A stretch of 64,000 nucleotides of DNA, taken from Isochrysis galbana. Its lineage: Eukaryota; Haptophyta; Isochrysidales; Isochrysidaceae. The stretch covers positions 5,586,448-5,650,447 of the forward strand of contig CM030935.1 of NCBI GenBank assembly GCA_018136815.1, given 5' to 3'. Below the pieces are notes generated by a model, which did no database searches, was not told the DNA's origin, and saw only the letters and a list, made by a program, of their open reading frames with translations. A program made the position numbers and the translations under genes. The first letter of the stretch is position 1. Every line of letters begins with the position of its first letter. Of this stretch, positions 10,153 through 20,818 are shown piece by piece.

Positions 10153-11040
10153 TCAAGGAGTACACTCGGGCGGATGAGACGACTCGTGCATCAGAGGCAT
10201 TGCGCCGCGCCCTTCACGTGCAGTAGTCGATCACTCTTCGCACGGCCCGACGCTCGGACCCGTGAGGCAGGAACCGCCTGCCCGCCCGCCGCTGTCCGAT
10301 GGCCGCCCGCCGCCTGCGGAGTTTGAACGCCTAGTCCAAGAAGGAGGCCCTCTCGTCCGGCATGCTGCCTCTGTTGTTGCGTCGGGTGACTCCAAACTCC
10401 GAGGAGCTGCTGCGTGCCGTCTCGTTGCGTGCCTTCGACAATGTATGGCCGCCCTTGCGGCGCGCTGAACATCTCCAGGGCCGCATCGGTCGGGGCGATC
10501 CGCCCACGAGAGGCATGCACACGTGCCAGGGGATGGTGGCTTCTACCTGCTCCTAGAAACCTCGGGCTTCCATGCAACTATCAAAGCCTGAGAGTGAGCG
10601 CGTTCTGCTATCATTTTGGTGTCACTATGAGTAGGAATAGGCGGGTGTATGTGAGCAACGATTTGCCTCGCGCGGCAGCATGCAGGCGATTGTCGTGGCA
10701 AAGGCGATAGGGGACGGGCATCATCACATACTAGCTTGGTCACTCACGCATTTCAAGGCGCTCCCCAAACCAAGCACTCTTCACGAATTTATGATAGGGA
10801 CTTCTACCTGCCGCCGCGAGGGAGGCATATGTATATGTCTGTCTCTAAAGCGCCAAAGCCCTGCTTAGGCCCTAGGGGTTCCCAAATTGATCCTATGTGC
10901 TACATTTACATTTGTCTTCACCGTCCTTCAGGATGACTAGGGGAGTACCGGGGCTCACGTACCCCCGCGTATGATTCATATATATCCACGACTTGTATGA
11001 AATGATGGGAGCGCGGCGATGTCAGAGCAAGGCTCATCTC
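10153..11040. other. Intergenic, no supported gene
   Basis: Follows the b561 stop. A short plus-strand ORF at 10262-10468 (ends LRQCMAALAAR) has somewhat helical composition but no partner exon or domain, so I do not call it. No repeat seen. Confidence 0.4.
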
Positions 11041-11067
11041 ACTCTTGGCTCTTGGAGATGGCCTGCG

Positions 11068-11265
11068 AAGGCGAGAAGCGCTCAATCACCATCACCCACC
11101 GCATGGAAAAGCGTTCAATCACCATCAGCCTACACGTGGAACGCGCTCAATCACCATCACCCCCCACCGCATGGAAAAAGCGCTCAATCACCGTCAGCCT
11201 ACACGTGGAACGCGTTCAATCGCCATCACCCCCACCGCATGGAAAAAGCGTTCAATCGCGGAGGA
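11068..11265 (+). repeat. Minisatellite of about 33-bp units (CAATCACCATCA family)
   Basis: About six units alternate between two forms. One ends CCCACCGCATGGAAAA, the other GCCTACACGTGGAA; both contain GCG(C/T)TCAATC(A/G)CC(A/G)TCA. The array runs directly into GGAGGATCGTGGGGATCATG and the left inverted repeat of the element at 11279. Related arrays occur at 11840, 18091 (minus), 18866 (minus) and 40818. Confidence 0.85.
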
Positions 11266-11278
11266 TCGTGGGGATCAT

Positions 11279-11824
11279 GAGGGTAGCGCTATCCAACCCA
11301 CTCGTTTGGCAAGAGGGTATGCTTACGCGAGACTGACAACACCCTATCCACCAATGTCCTTACATCTTTCTTGATATTATCATCTAACAGAATCGAATTC
11401 AAGTCATGTTCCTTTGGATTAACAATGTTATCCATTTGGTGTACTAACCCCGCATTTTGTGCAATTTGCCTGAGCTCATCGTAATTGACACAACGTTTGA
11501 ATGATATGTATGCCCTTATGAACCGGCCATAATTGTCATTTGGAAGGTTATTAACGAAGTTTGTGTACAGCTCATACTCTTTGTCTTGAGAAAGAGCTCG
11601 ATCAATTTCGAGCTTCCACGCGTGGTTGTCGCTGAGACGGCTTTCAAGGAGGTTTTGGATCGTCTCAGGATTTAGTACTGTGTAATTTATTCCAAAGCTG
11701 TTGGTATGTGACATGTTTGTTGTTATTAATGTAAGTATTTTTTGTTGTTGTGCACCACTTCGAGCGGGCTGAGAGACATGCATACCCCCTCTTGCCAAAC
11801 GAGTGGGTTGGGTAGCTACCCTCC
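11279..11824. mobile_element. AT-rich element bounded by about 44-bp inverted repeats
   Basis: The left arm at 11279-11322 (GAGGGTAGCGCTATCCAACC ... GGCAAGAGGGTATGC) is repeated as its reverse complement at 11780-11823, with two small differences. The interior (11325-11779) is clearly AT-richer than any other long stretch in the window and carries one minus-strand ORF of 141 codons. The left-arm sequence recurs alone at 11909-11952, and a shorter relative is found in minus orientation near 18092-18120. This looks like a small non-autonomous or cargo-carrying DNA element. No transposase is visible. Confidence 0.65.
11289..11714 (-). CDS. Orphan 141-residue ORF in AT-rich element
   Basis: ATG at 11714 follows an AT-rich leader (TTAATAACAACAAAC). 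The protein begins MSHTNSFGINYTVLNPETIQ and is rich in Asn, Asp, Ile and Leu, unlike the Ala/Pro/Arg-rich host proteins. It appears globular and helical, with no Cys cluster, signal peptide or membrane segment. The frame continues through the interior and stops (TAG) inside the left inverted repeat, so the last residues (NEWVG) are encoded by the repeat. Base and codon use differ sharply from the neighbours, suggesting transfer from a virus or other AT-rich mobile element. I do not recognise the family. An in-frame extension to 11798 crosses the right repeat and is less likely. Confidence 0.55.
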   Translation of the reverse strand: MSHTNSFGINYTVLNPETIQNLLESRLSDNHAWKLEIDRALSQDKEYELYTNFVNNLPNDNYGRFIRAYISFKRCVNYDELRQIAQNAGLVHQMDNIVNPKEHDLNSILLDDNIKKDVRTLVDRVLSVSRKHTLLPNEWVG

Positions 11825-11839
11825 TGAAGGCGAGAAAGG

Positions 11840-11953
11840 CGAGAAGCGCTCAATCACCATCCCCCACCGCATGGAAAAGCGTTCAATCGCGGAGGATCGT
11901 GGGGATCATGAGGGTAGCGCTATCCAACCCACTCGTTTGGCAAGAGGGTATGC
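11840..11953 (+). repeat. Second minisatellite plus left-arm copy
   Basis: Two units of the CAATCACCATC minisatellite (from GGCGAGAAGCGCTCAATCAC at 11841), then GGAGGATCGTGGGGATCATG and a copy of the element's left arm up to GGGTATGC. It repeats the right half of the 11068-11324 arrangement in the same orientation, so minisatellite plus arm travel together as one unit. Confidence 0.75.
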
Positions 11954-12009
11954 TGGCGATGTCAGCCTGAACGAAGGGGTCCTTAGGGTCTGTGCGAAAA
12001 CGTCTCACC

Positions 12010-13536
12010 CACCAGCCACAGAAGCAGGGGACAGGAAGGGCCCTGTTCCCTGCAGACCAGCAGAGCCAGCCTCTGGCTCTGCCGCCTCCCCCCACTGGCC
12101 TGTCGGCCCATCAAGGACTCCCCATGGTGGGTGGCAGCCTGGCTGCCACCCCCATGGTGGCAACTCCTACCAGCAGTGCACCCCTCGTGGGCGGGCACTA
12201 CACACAACAAACAATTCTTGGGGCCTTTACGGCTTCCAACCCTCTCAACAACACTGCACAGATGTCATACGCTGAGGGGTGGACAAAGAACACAACTATT
12301 ATCTGCGCCGGAGTGGAGTCTATCACGTAGTCAAGCTCAACGTGATGGGGGAACCCCATATTTATGAAAGGGCCAACCCGCAGCCATCACCAGAAGAATT
12401 ATGCACCCCATTGAAATGGGGACGAGCGTACGACGTACGACGGTCCGGCCGAGACGGCGTACCCGATACCACAGGAGTACACGTTCAAAGGCGCAAACAA
12501 AACCCTAGAGGATGTTAACGTCAAGGCGCTGACCAGAGCGTTTCTCGCATTGAGAAAAACGAAGAAACAAAAATCCACATTGAGGTGGGAAAAACGACTG
12601 CCGGACATCTCCGGGAAATGGAAACAAGTATCTCAGCTATACAAATACAACTTTTTAACGCCAAGAGACTCATATATGCACTTCAAACACGTCCTGCATA
12701 GGAGAATAGCCACGGCGAACCGGTTCGCTGACGATCCGACGTGCCGCTTTTGTGGTATAGCCCCCGAAAGCTCCACCCACATAGCCACGTGCATCGCGAC
12801 GGCGCCCATCTTCGAATTCATAGAAGGGCTTCTGGGGACAAATCTGAGGCCGGGCTCCGAGATAGCCCAACGTCTCTTTTGCTACCAGGTAGAGAGACCG
12901 CATCCCTCCTCGGGGTACTTAGGTATCCTGGCGTGGAGATACATCCTCACGGACTTTTATAACATCCAATATGGCAACGCGGACGGTAGGTCCGTTAGAA
13001 CAATCTTGAGAGCGATCCTAATGAGGTACCACTTATTAGTAACGGCGAAGGTCGGTTTCTTTCAAAGGTTAAAAAAACAGCGCGAGAACATGGGGCTACA
13101 CGCCCCGAGCAACAAACATATCCGGAAAATGATAAGCCCCCTGTACACTATAGACAAGGATTTCAACCTAGGAGCATCAGAAGACCTCTTGCAGGCGGCG
13201 AGAGGACTGGACATAAGAAACATCACCTAGGGTAGCCAAATCTCTTAATAGGAACCGCACCGGATACCAATAAGGACCTCACGCTATATTAATGAGGAAA
13301 AACCCGAGCCGAATCTAGATCAAGAGACGAGCCACAACCTCCCACCCCCTTCTCTCCAACTCCCGGCCGAAGCAGCGCGCGCGGCCTCCCTGGAACCAGC
13401 TTCTCCGCCAGAGAGGGAACTGGGGAAGGGGAAGGGGGTTGTTTAGGGGTTAAGGTTGGGTAGTAGGGAGGTACACTAGCAAGCTGCCTCACGCCGTGTA
13501 CGTAGCGGGAATTTTTAAGAAGATTTTTTTTTTATT
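12010..13536 (+). mobile_element. Family A LINE, ORF1-ORF2 deletion copy
   Basis: The ORF1 segment at 12030-12275 (MVGGSLAATPMVATPTSSAP, ending MSYAEG) is fused near 12275 to the C-terminal part of ORF2 (12279-13230). The shared 3' UTR and terminal T-run (AAGAAGATTTTTTTTTT) end at about 13536. Most of ORF2, including the reverse transcriptase core, is missing. The 3' UTR core matches 6416-6607 and 26920-27106. Confidence 0.8.
12279..13230 (+). pseudogene. LINE ORF2 C-terminal fragment (zinc-binding RT tail)
   Basis: The frame contains NYYLRRSGVYHVVKLNVMGE early and, after a frameshift, a long C-terminal region with YKYNFLTPRDSYMHFKHVLH and the zinc-binding block CRFCGIAPESSTHIATC, followed by LAWRYILTDFYNIQYGNADG. 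This C-x2-C...H-x3-C pattern after the RT is characteristic of plant and algal LINE ORF2 (zf-RVT). The frame breaks at a 7-bp tandem duplication, GTACGAC twice, at 12428-12441; the copy at 25.5 kb lacks it. Without the duplication the two halves would be one frame. Confidence 0.8.
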
Positions 13537-13538
13537 TA

Positions 13539-13653
13539 TTTGGCTGTATTTGTATTTGCAGGCCTCAACACCGTATTTCGTATTTCCCATCTAGGCCTAG
13601 CACCACGGATGGGGAATACGGTGTTGGGGCTTGGGCCTGCAAATACAGCCAAT
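13539..13653. repeat. Foldback (palindromic) element
   Basis: TTGGCTGTATTTGTATTTGC at 13539 pairs with GCAAATACAGCCAA at 13640-13653, and CAACACCGTATT pairs with AATACGGTGTTG, giving imperfect arms of about 38 bases around a short loop. Further CCAAATAC/GTATTTGG and CGTATTTCCCATCGAGGC motifs continue to about 13850, including the near-perfect palindrome GTATTTGGCCTGAGGCCAAATAC's arms at about 13756-13778. It directly abuts the T-run of the LINE. A related segment (ATTTGCAG...CCGTATTTCCCATCTAGG) follows the LINE T-run at 41987. Confidence 0.7.
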
Positions 13654-13859
13654 AAATACATATGTCACATGTCTTTGGCCTCCGGCCAAAAACATTTCAA
13701 ACACATTCGAGGCCTACAACCCAGGGCGCGCTTCAAACACAGCCAAATACAGATGTATTTGGCCTGAGGCCAAATACGGTAGAGACGTATTTCCCATCGA
13801 GGCCCAGCCACACCGTATTTCTATTTCCTATTCCCCATCGAGGCTTCCCAGCCGCGCGA

Positions 13860-14892
13860 GGAGGCGAGCCGCTGGCAGGGGGGGGGGATTTTCTCCTTCT
13901 TTTTTTGGGGGGGGGGGGGGGGGGAGGCGAGGGCGAGGTCCGTCTTCCGTCGGGCTGCAGCGGGGCTGCAGGGGGGGGGGAAGGGGGGGGGGGGGGGGGG
14001 GGGCGCGGGGGGGGATCCGGCGCCCTCTCTGCCGGCGGGAGAACGCGGCGAGATCGGGCGGTCGGATCGGGAAGCGGAGGTGGGGGACGGGGGAGAAGCC
14101 TTTCAAACATGGGCGAGCACCCCCGCGGGGAGGGCCTCGCATCTCGCCGCAATCTGGCCGAGGGGCATCAGCGCTCCGCTATGAGGGCCGTCCGCCCACA
14201 CCGGATCTCGTGGGCGCCGTGCAAGCCCCGCCTTCCCCTGGCCCACCCCGAGGAGTTTCACACGTAGACGGACCTCACAATGATATTACTCGGAGGTGCC
14301 CCCGGGGGGCGTGCGGTATGGGGGCAGTCCCGTCTGGGGAGATGCCGAGAGATTTCCCGCTCTTTTCGCTTCTCTCCCTCTCTCTCTCTCTCTCGGCGGC
14401 CACGGCGGTCCCATCCCACCCACCCCCCGCGTCCACCGCGTTTCACAGAAAGAAACGTCGCCGTGCGAAAGGAAATCTCGTGATGCAGCCGACGGTGCAG
14501 CCGGCTCTCGCGGTCCGTACAGGCGCTCCGCACCCCATGGGCCTTCTTTCGCCGTACACGCAAGGTTTCTTCTCTAAAAATCGGCCCCTCCTGCTGGCTC
14601 TTCACCAAAAGCCGCGTGCTCTCTCTCCCCTCTCTCCCTCTCTCGCTCTCTTCCCATTCCTCCTCTTCTCCTCTCACAGCTTCTCCCCTCTCCTTCCCCC
14701 TTCTCTTCTCTCTCTCTTCTCTCTCTCTCCTCCTCCCTCAGTTCCCTCTCCCCAGCACAGACCTACCCGCCACTCGCACACAAACGCACACCGCCCGCTG
14801 CCTCTTCACGGCTCTCACGCAAGCGCTCGCCCTCCCTCCCCTCCCTCTCCACCCGCTGACCCGCTCCACGTTCCCTCTCTCTCTCTCTCAAG
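13860..14892. other. G-run and pyrimidine-rich upstream region
   Basis: Long poly-G tracts at about 13900-14010, then from about 14600 to 14890 an almost pure CT/C tract leading into the start of the next gene. Probably the promoter and 5' UTR of that gene. No other gene supported. Confidence 0.5.
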
Positions 14893-16035
14893 ATGTGGTC
14901 CCGCCTCTCCCTCCTCCTCCTCCTCGGTGTCGGCCGCATCGCCCTCGCATCGCCAGACCGCCTCCCTCTCCTCCTAGCCCTCGGTCTCGCGCCCCTCTCC
15001 CTTGCCATCCCCCAAAACCTAGACAAGGTGCCCAACGCGTACGCAAACGGGCAGGCAACCGGCCACGCTGGCGGAGATGGCGCCTTCCGCTGGGACTTCA
15101 AGGCGGCCGGTTACGTCTGGACCCGGGACCTCTGTGAGGCTGACACCGATGGCGACGGCCAGTCCAACGGGCTCGAGCTGGGCGACCCGTGCTGCGTGTG
15201 GGCCATCGGCGCCGATGAGGCGGCGCTCAAGGGCTTCGTGCAGGACGGTCTGCCAACAAGCGAGGATCCGGCGGGCATCTCGATCGCCGGACTCGCCGAC
15301 AGCATGACGACACGCACGATGCCAGACTGCTCCGCCGAAATCGTGCCAACGCCCTTGCCGCCGGCCGCCGCGCCAACGTCCTCGCCGCCGCCCGCGCCGC
15401 CCACACCGCCGGCGCCGCCGCCCAACGTCTGCTTTACCGGCTATGTGATGGACAAGCTGTGCATCGACAACGGGTACATGTTCCCCGATGGCGGCCTCGA
15501 GACGCTCAGGTTTCCCGAGACGCATACCGTCCACTGTCTGATCGACATCCTGGCGTGTGTTCGCTCGGGCTACGAGATGCTGCAGGACCCACAGCAAGGT
15601 GACAAGTACTGCCGCGCGTTTTCGCTGGACGACGGAGGCAACGACATGGTCGTCGCCAACGCCAAGCGCTACGGCTCGCCCGAGAACGGCTGCTCCACCT
15701 GCACTGGCGAGATCGGCACCGTCGAGCGCGGACTCCGCCTAACCGTCATCGGCTACGTCTCCGATGAACTGGCCGACCCGCCCGTCCTCACGGTCACTGA
15801 GATTCGCGATCCCGAAGACGGTTGTGGTCAGCTCACAGAGACGGTGCTAGAGTGCACTGCTGGCGCGCAGCTCGAGTGTCCCGAGGGCTGCGCGCCGGCC
15901 AGCTCTTCATTCGTCCGCCGCCGCATGCGCTCAATCCTCTTCTCGAGTCTGCCCTCGTGCCCCGCGGGATGCATCGCCGCGAGCGAGCCGGAACCCGAGC
16001 CAGAACCGGAGCCGGAGCCCGCGCCCGAGCCTGAA

Positions 16036-16097
<62 letters not shown>

Positions 16098-16137
16098 ACA
16101 ACCTGCCAACGGGCGGCGGCTTTCTGGGCATGAGTAA
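14893..16137 (+). CDS. Secreted temptin-domain protein with Cys-rich domain and (EP)n tail
   Basis: 414 residues in one exon. The N-terminus is doubly hydrophobic ([14 protein letters not shown] and [15 protein letters not shown]), consistent with a signal peptide. Residues 41-146 form a temptin-type domain with [21 protein letters not shown] at 81-101, paralogous to the protein at 8698. After a Pro-rich spacer, residues 180-325 hold a second Cys-rich domain ([42 protein letters not shown]). The C-terminus has an (EP)n run at about 366-402. No b561 helices follow. A GTAAGG donor overlaps the stop region (16133) and a CCCCGCAG acceptor occurs at about 16210; splicing there would only replace the last residues, so I keep the simple stop. 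Role likely extracellular; substrate unknown. Confidence 0.75.
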
Positions 16138-17029
16138 GGATCGTGGCTGCCCTGACGGTCGCCATGTAGCAACTGTACGCCGCCTGGACGCGCACCAACC
16201 CCTCCTGGCTTCGATGATGAACTACCCCGCAGGCTGTGAGCCGGATTTCACACTGCAAGGCCAAGACAAGCCAGAGCCCGAGCCGATGCCGTAAGTCCTC
16301 TTTGGCGCGGCGGCAAATGAGATAGGAGTGAATTGTCGCATCGCATGTGATGACATCGCGCCGTATCCTTGTAGGCCGTCGGACCCGCACACCTCCCTTG
16401 ATAGCTGGCGTGACGGCTAGAGGGTGCAGACTAAACTTCCGAGACAACCGAGTTCATCAATGCAAGGCACACACATGATGGTCTTTTGTCGAGCAAGCGA
16501 AGTCAAGGAAGCGCCGTGGGGAGGTGCTGGCGTGACGTGTGGATTCGCCGTGTGGCTCCGATGAGCTGCCGATCTAGACAAGCAGTTGGGACGCGCACGA
16601 GCTACATACGGGTCACATTAAGGTTCGCATATTTCGTGATGCTTCCCGTCGTGCGGGGTCGCTAATAGGTTGACGAATGAGTGGCATTCGATTCTACACC
16701 TTTTGCCGCAGCGTTGTGTTCGATGGTGACCATACGCGCACACGAATGTAGATCGATCGATTGGATCAATCCACACACACGCACAAGTAATGTTGCACGT
16801 TGCACAATCACGTGCGCTTCATGTTGACTATGCTTGAGCCACCAACGGGAGTCGTGTGCTGGTTTCCCTTGCCCTTGCGTGTCCTTTTGTTTGAATCATT
16901 TTGCGAAGTTGAGTGTGTAATAAATAGTAGCTGGATAAAACACTTGTGGTCTGCTGCGTTTGCAAGTTCACAAACGAACATGGGGTTTGCGCTAGACGTT
17001 GCGATGCTTCAGATTTGCTTATTAAACCT
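16138..17029. other. Intergenic, no gene seen
   Basis: Moderate-GC sequence following the temptin gene. No domain-bearing ORF. Probably includes its 3' UTR. Confidence 0.4.
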
Positions 17030-17250
17030 TATAGTAGTAGTGGTAATATTCTCCATCTTCAGATGTTTTTTGGTAGTAATATTCTCACTGCACACGCGGC
17101 CGTGGACCCGCTGCTATCGCGTACCAAACTTTCTACACCCCCACTCCCCCCCCCCCCCCCCCGCCGCCATCAGGCGACTCCCCCCATGCACTACTAGGGG
17201 GATCGGGGTGAAGGGCTTAGATATGGTCCGGTGCCCCCCTCCCCCGGTAG
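17030..17250 (-). mobile_element. Inverted 3' part of the nested repeat found at 5173
   Basis: The reverse complement shares GGTGTAGAAAGTTT, GGGTCCACGGCCGCGTGTGC and the CCCTTCACCCC(T/G)ATCCCCCTAGTAG block with 5750-5905. It diverges at its tail, where TAATATTCTCC and TAGTAG-like repeats replace the 5906-5923 end. The match shows the family has a reproducible 3' end, and that copies are present in both orientations. Confidence 0.6.
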
Positions 17251-17579
17251 ATTTTCCCCCACTTCAGCGGTCGTTTGCTTTCATTTCGTACCCCCCCCCC
17301 CCCCGAACCCACTCTTGGGGGACGAGCTGCGCGGTTTCTCGTCCCCAAGTTCACTCATAAGTCAGAAGCAACAAGGTGCTCAAACCAATACACGCCGAGT
17401 CGCCGCTAGTCGCTCGCGAAAGAGGGGCGCAGGATCACCCCTCCGGCCCCCCGGTGCTTTTTCCCGGAAAGTCGTTCGACGTCGGTCGGTCCGCCTCAAT
17501 GGGTTTTCCCTCATTGTAGCTTGTGGGGAGTTACAATTGGAGCCGGGGGTAGATCGGAGGTTGTGACTGTCGACCTCTT

Positions 17580-17960
17580 AGTGCTTGCCTTTTTGTTGGT
17601 CCTAGTTAGTGGGGAGGTTTGCGCCCTGGGTGCTAGAGTCCTCTCAAGTGTGCACGTGTGCACTTCGTAATGCACACTATCGTGTGCGCCTCCCACGTCA
17701 CGAGAATCCTTTTGGCTGCGGCGGGGGGGGGGGTGCGTTTCGGGTGTGCTAGAGTCCTCTCAAGTGTGCACTTCGTAATGCACACTATCGTGTGCGCCTC
17801 CCACGCCTGGAGACTCCTTCTAGTGGGGGAGGTTTGCGCTTTGGGAGCTGTTGTGCGCCTCCCCCACGTCAGCAGAATCCTTCTGGAGGGGAGGGCCAAG
17901 CGCAAAGTTACCACAAGAGGATTTCCTGACGTGGGCCCTGTGCACATCCTTAGTGGGTGA
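17580..17960. repeat. Local direct repeats (TGCTAGAGTCCTCTCAAGTG units)
   Basis: TGCTAGAGTCCTCTCAAGTG followed by CACTTCGTAATGCACACTAT occurs twice, near 17631 and 17747, about 116 bases apart. Degenerate units (GTGCGCCTCCCACG, GGGGAGGTTTGCGC) fill the rest to about 17890. No coding potential. Confidence 0.7.
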
Positions 17961-18090
17961 TTGAGCGCTTCTCGCCTGAGTGAATCAATCAAGGGCGTCA
18001 AGTAACTTTCGCGACAGTTGGACGTGAGGGGCCGTCCGCATAGCGTTTTTGTATGTAACTAACGTTGGTGTGATTACAGTGGGAGAAAAA

Positions 18091-18297
18091 ATGACGTGTG
18101 GGTTGGATAGCTACCCTCATGATCCCCACGATCTTCCGCGATTGAGAACGCTTTTCCATGTGTAGGCTGATGGTGATTGGACGCTTCTCCATGCGGTGGG
18201 GGTGATGGCGATTGAACGCGTTCCCACGTGTAGGCTGATGGTGATTAAACGCTTTTCTATGCTGTGGGTGATGGTGATTGAGCGCTTCTCGCCTTAT
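18091..18297 (-). repeat. Minisatellite array, minus orientation, with arm sequence
   Basis: The reverse complement of the 11068-11300 arrangement: GGTTGGATAGCTACCCTCAT then GATCCCCACGATCTTCCGCG, followed by about six units of the TGATGGTGATTGA(A)CGC repeat ending GCGCTTCTCGCC. Confidence 0.8.
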
Positions 18298-18640
18298 CCT
18301 GTTGTTCTCAGGTTCGTTGTCCGTCGTTGTTCGCTGCGTCGCTGCACTCAAGCAGTCTAGGCTCCCTCCCAGAGGGAAGAGTCCTTTGTAGGTCTAACAA
18401 TCTCTTACTATCCAACACACTAGGGCCGCTAGGAGCACCTCACCGCCCCACAGCCCTTCGTTCGCCGTTCGTTCCCAGTCCAGACACCCAAATGGGGATG
18501 CCCGACCCCATCCAGAATTTCATTCACCCGACTCCCGGCGGGGAGGAGGGCCAAACCGCCGCGCTAACCGCCGGTGCCGCTCGCGACGGAGTGGCTCAGA
18601 GCCCTCCGGTAACGCTCGACTCGACAGTGTTAAGCCTTCG
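18297..18640 (+). mobile_element. Family B LINE 5' end
   Basis: From TATCCTGTTGTTCTCAGG onward this matches 27504-27838 closely. It includes an ORF start at 18492 (MGMPDPIQNFIHPTPGGEEG) that is conserved in the other copy. Interpreted as the 5' UTR and first codons of ORF1 of a second retrotransposon family; the frame diverges after CTCGACTCGACAG. Confidence 0.6.
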
Positions 18641-18865
18641 GCCACCAAGAGAAAGGCGAGAGGCAACAACGCGCATAGCGTTTTCGCATGTAACGTTGGT
18701 GTGATTACAGTGGGAGGAAAGATGACGTGAGGCGACAAACGTCTAATCACCCACCAACAAACCAACAAAGGACGTGCAAAGGCGCTTCAACCGCCATCCG
18801 TCCCACACACACACTCTTACATCCACTTTGACGCGAGCATCGATGGGGATATGCTTCCGGGAGGT

Positions 18866-19023
18866 GATGGCGATTGAACGCTTTTCCATGTGTAGGCTGA
18901 TGGTGATTGAACGCTTTTCCATGCGGTGGGGGTGATGGCGATTGAACGCGTTTCCACGTGTAGGCTGATGGTGATTGAACGCTTTTCTATGCTGTGGGTG
19001 ATGGTGATTGAGCGCTTCTCGCC
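18866..19023 (-). repeat. Minisatellite array, minus orientation, without arm
   Basis: Five units of the TGATGG(T/C)GATTGAACGC repeat with the same alternating spacers as at 18091, again ending GCGCTTCTCGCC. The flanking inverted-repeat arm is missing here. Confidence 0.8.
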
Positions 19024-19137
19024 TGGGAGGAGGTGGAGGGAGGGAAGAGCTAAGGGCGGTGTCGGAGTAGAAGTAGAGCAAGGGGAACCTTGAACTAGTA
19101 GGTGTGTAGCGTGTAGCCCAGAATCTTCAAACGTTTT
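19024..19137 (+). mobile_element. Family B LINE 3' end
   Basis: GTAGGTGTGTAGCGTGTAGC and CCCAGAATCTTCAAACG then T7 match the 3' ends at 28084-28103 and 41942-41985 (CCCAGAATCTTC then a T-run). A 5'-truncated or deleted copy. Confidence 0.55.
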
Positions 19138-19865
19138 TTTGACCATTACTACTGAAGAGCCGTTGCCGATTGCCGACGGGCGACAGTGCCGTTCCGCGTT
19201 TACAAGAAGGTTGCGCTTGAGGCTCAACTTGAGGCTACGGCAGCGACCCAGAGTAGCAGAGTAGCGTATCTTCAATAAAAAAATAAAATCGCTGAAGAAT
19301 CAGGGCTATTGTCTGCACCAGGGGTGGTGCATCATCGCTCGAATACGCGCAAACACCCTTGTCTCCCCCGCCTTCTCCCCCCTCTCCCCTTCCCAAATAC
19401 TCATACTGAAATTATGTCACCGAGATCGTTGTCGTAGTGCTCGTTTGCGCTACACGGCCCCGCGGCCACACCGTACGTTCCGTGAGCACGCGTTGCCCGC
19501 GATTGATCACATGCGAATCACTTCAGCAGCACCCAGGGAAGGTGCAGTGTTGTCAGACATACGGCCGCCGATGATCAATGTCGGCGTTCGATATGCGTGT
19601 CGACGTGCACGGCACGAGGACACCATAGCGCAGACGGAAACGGTTCGGCTCACACAAGATACCCTCTCAAGAGCGAGCGTCACAACCGCGTCGTGCGGTG
19701 CACCAAAGAGGACGAGCAAGGGCCTTCATCAAACGACCACCCGGCGCCGCCCGCCCCTGCTACCGGACGGGGCGCCGCCCGCCCCTACTGGCGGACGGGG
19801 CGCCGCGAATCTTGCGATGGTAGGACAGCCCGAAAGGATGCTCCTTCAGTCTTCCGCTAGGATGC
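19138..19865. other. Intergenic, no gene seen
   Basis: No recognisable coding sequence. Includes the 3' flank of the minus-strand thioredoxin gene. Confidence 0.4.
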
Positions 19866-20775
19866 TCAGTCAGTCTTTGGCGCCGGCGGGGAGCTCGTGG
19901 CGCCGGCGTCGACGAGCATCTTGCGGACGGCTGACTCAGACCATCCACGTTGCGTGCCAAGCTCAGTCTCGCCGCGGAAGAGCTTGAAGGTGGGCATCGC
20001 CGAAATGCCAAGCAGCTGCGCCACATCGCGCACCTCGTCCACGTTGACCTTAGCAAAAGTAACGCTCGTGAACTCCTCGCTCATCCTCGCATAAACGGGC
20101 GCAGCCGCCTGCGTCCGACGGGAGTGCCCAAAGGTGAGACCGGCGCTTGATGTGCAAGCACATCTGGCAGGGATAAGCGAAGCCGGCCACGGCAGCGGGC
20201 GACGGTTTGTGAAATGGAATCGATTCACCGCAACCGCACAAGGCGATGTGTGGACTTGTGGACAGGGGCGAGGCGACCGCCGCATGCGCATTTGGGCGCG
20301 AGCGCCCACCTTGCACGGCGGGCACCACGTGGCATAGCAGTCGACCATCACCAAACCGCCCTTGGAGAGGAGCTCCCTCCATTCAACGAGCGAGTTGACT
20401 GCCGTGACATTGCCACCCACATCGGGCCACGGCTGCCGTGACCTGTGGGCACAGGACAACGATAAGGGTGATGAGCGGTGCGTCCGTAAGCGCGGGCACG
20501 CTCTGTCCTCTGACTCCTCACTTCTTCACCACTCCTCTATTCTCCGGATGCTCGTTGAGGGCTGCTCCGCCACTCCCACGCGCCTCATGATCGCTCCTCT
20601 TAGCCCCGCCCTCCACTAGCCCACCCCGGTCGCCACTGGGCGTACATCTTGTCTCCGAGAATCCTTCTTGGCCTTGACCCACTCTCTGCCCCACGCCTGA
20701 CTCCTGCGTTCTCCCCCCCCCCCCCTTCCTCCCTTCCCTCCCCCCCCCCCCCCCCCCCCCCCCCCTCCCCCCCCC

Positions 20776-20818
<43 letters not shown>

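Noticed and set aside
10262..10468. Small helical ORF after the b561 gene
   Set aside because: No splice partner, no domain and no repeat support.
11068..11265. CRISPR array
   Set aside because: The units alternate between two constant spacers and the repeat itself varies; a eukaryotic minisatellite fits, and no cas genes exist here.
15828..16172. (GS)n minus-strand ORF
   Set aside because: Complement of the (EP)n tail of the second temptin gene.
20310..20459. Thioredoxin start at 20459
   Set aside because: The first codon there is TTG, not ATG; an upstream exon is needed instead.
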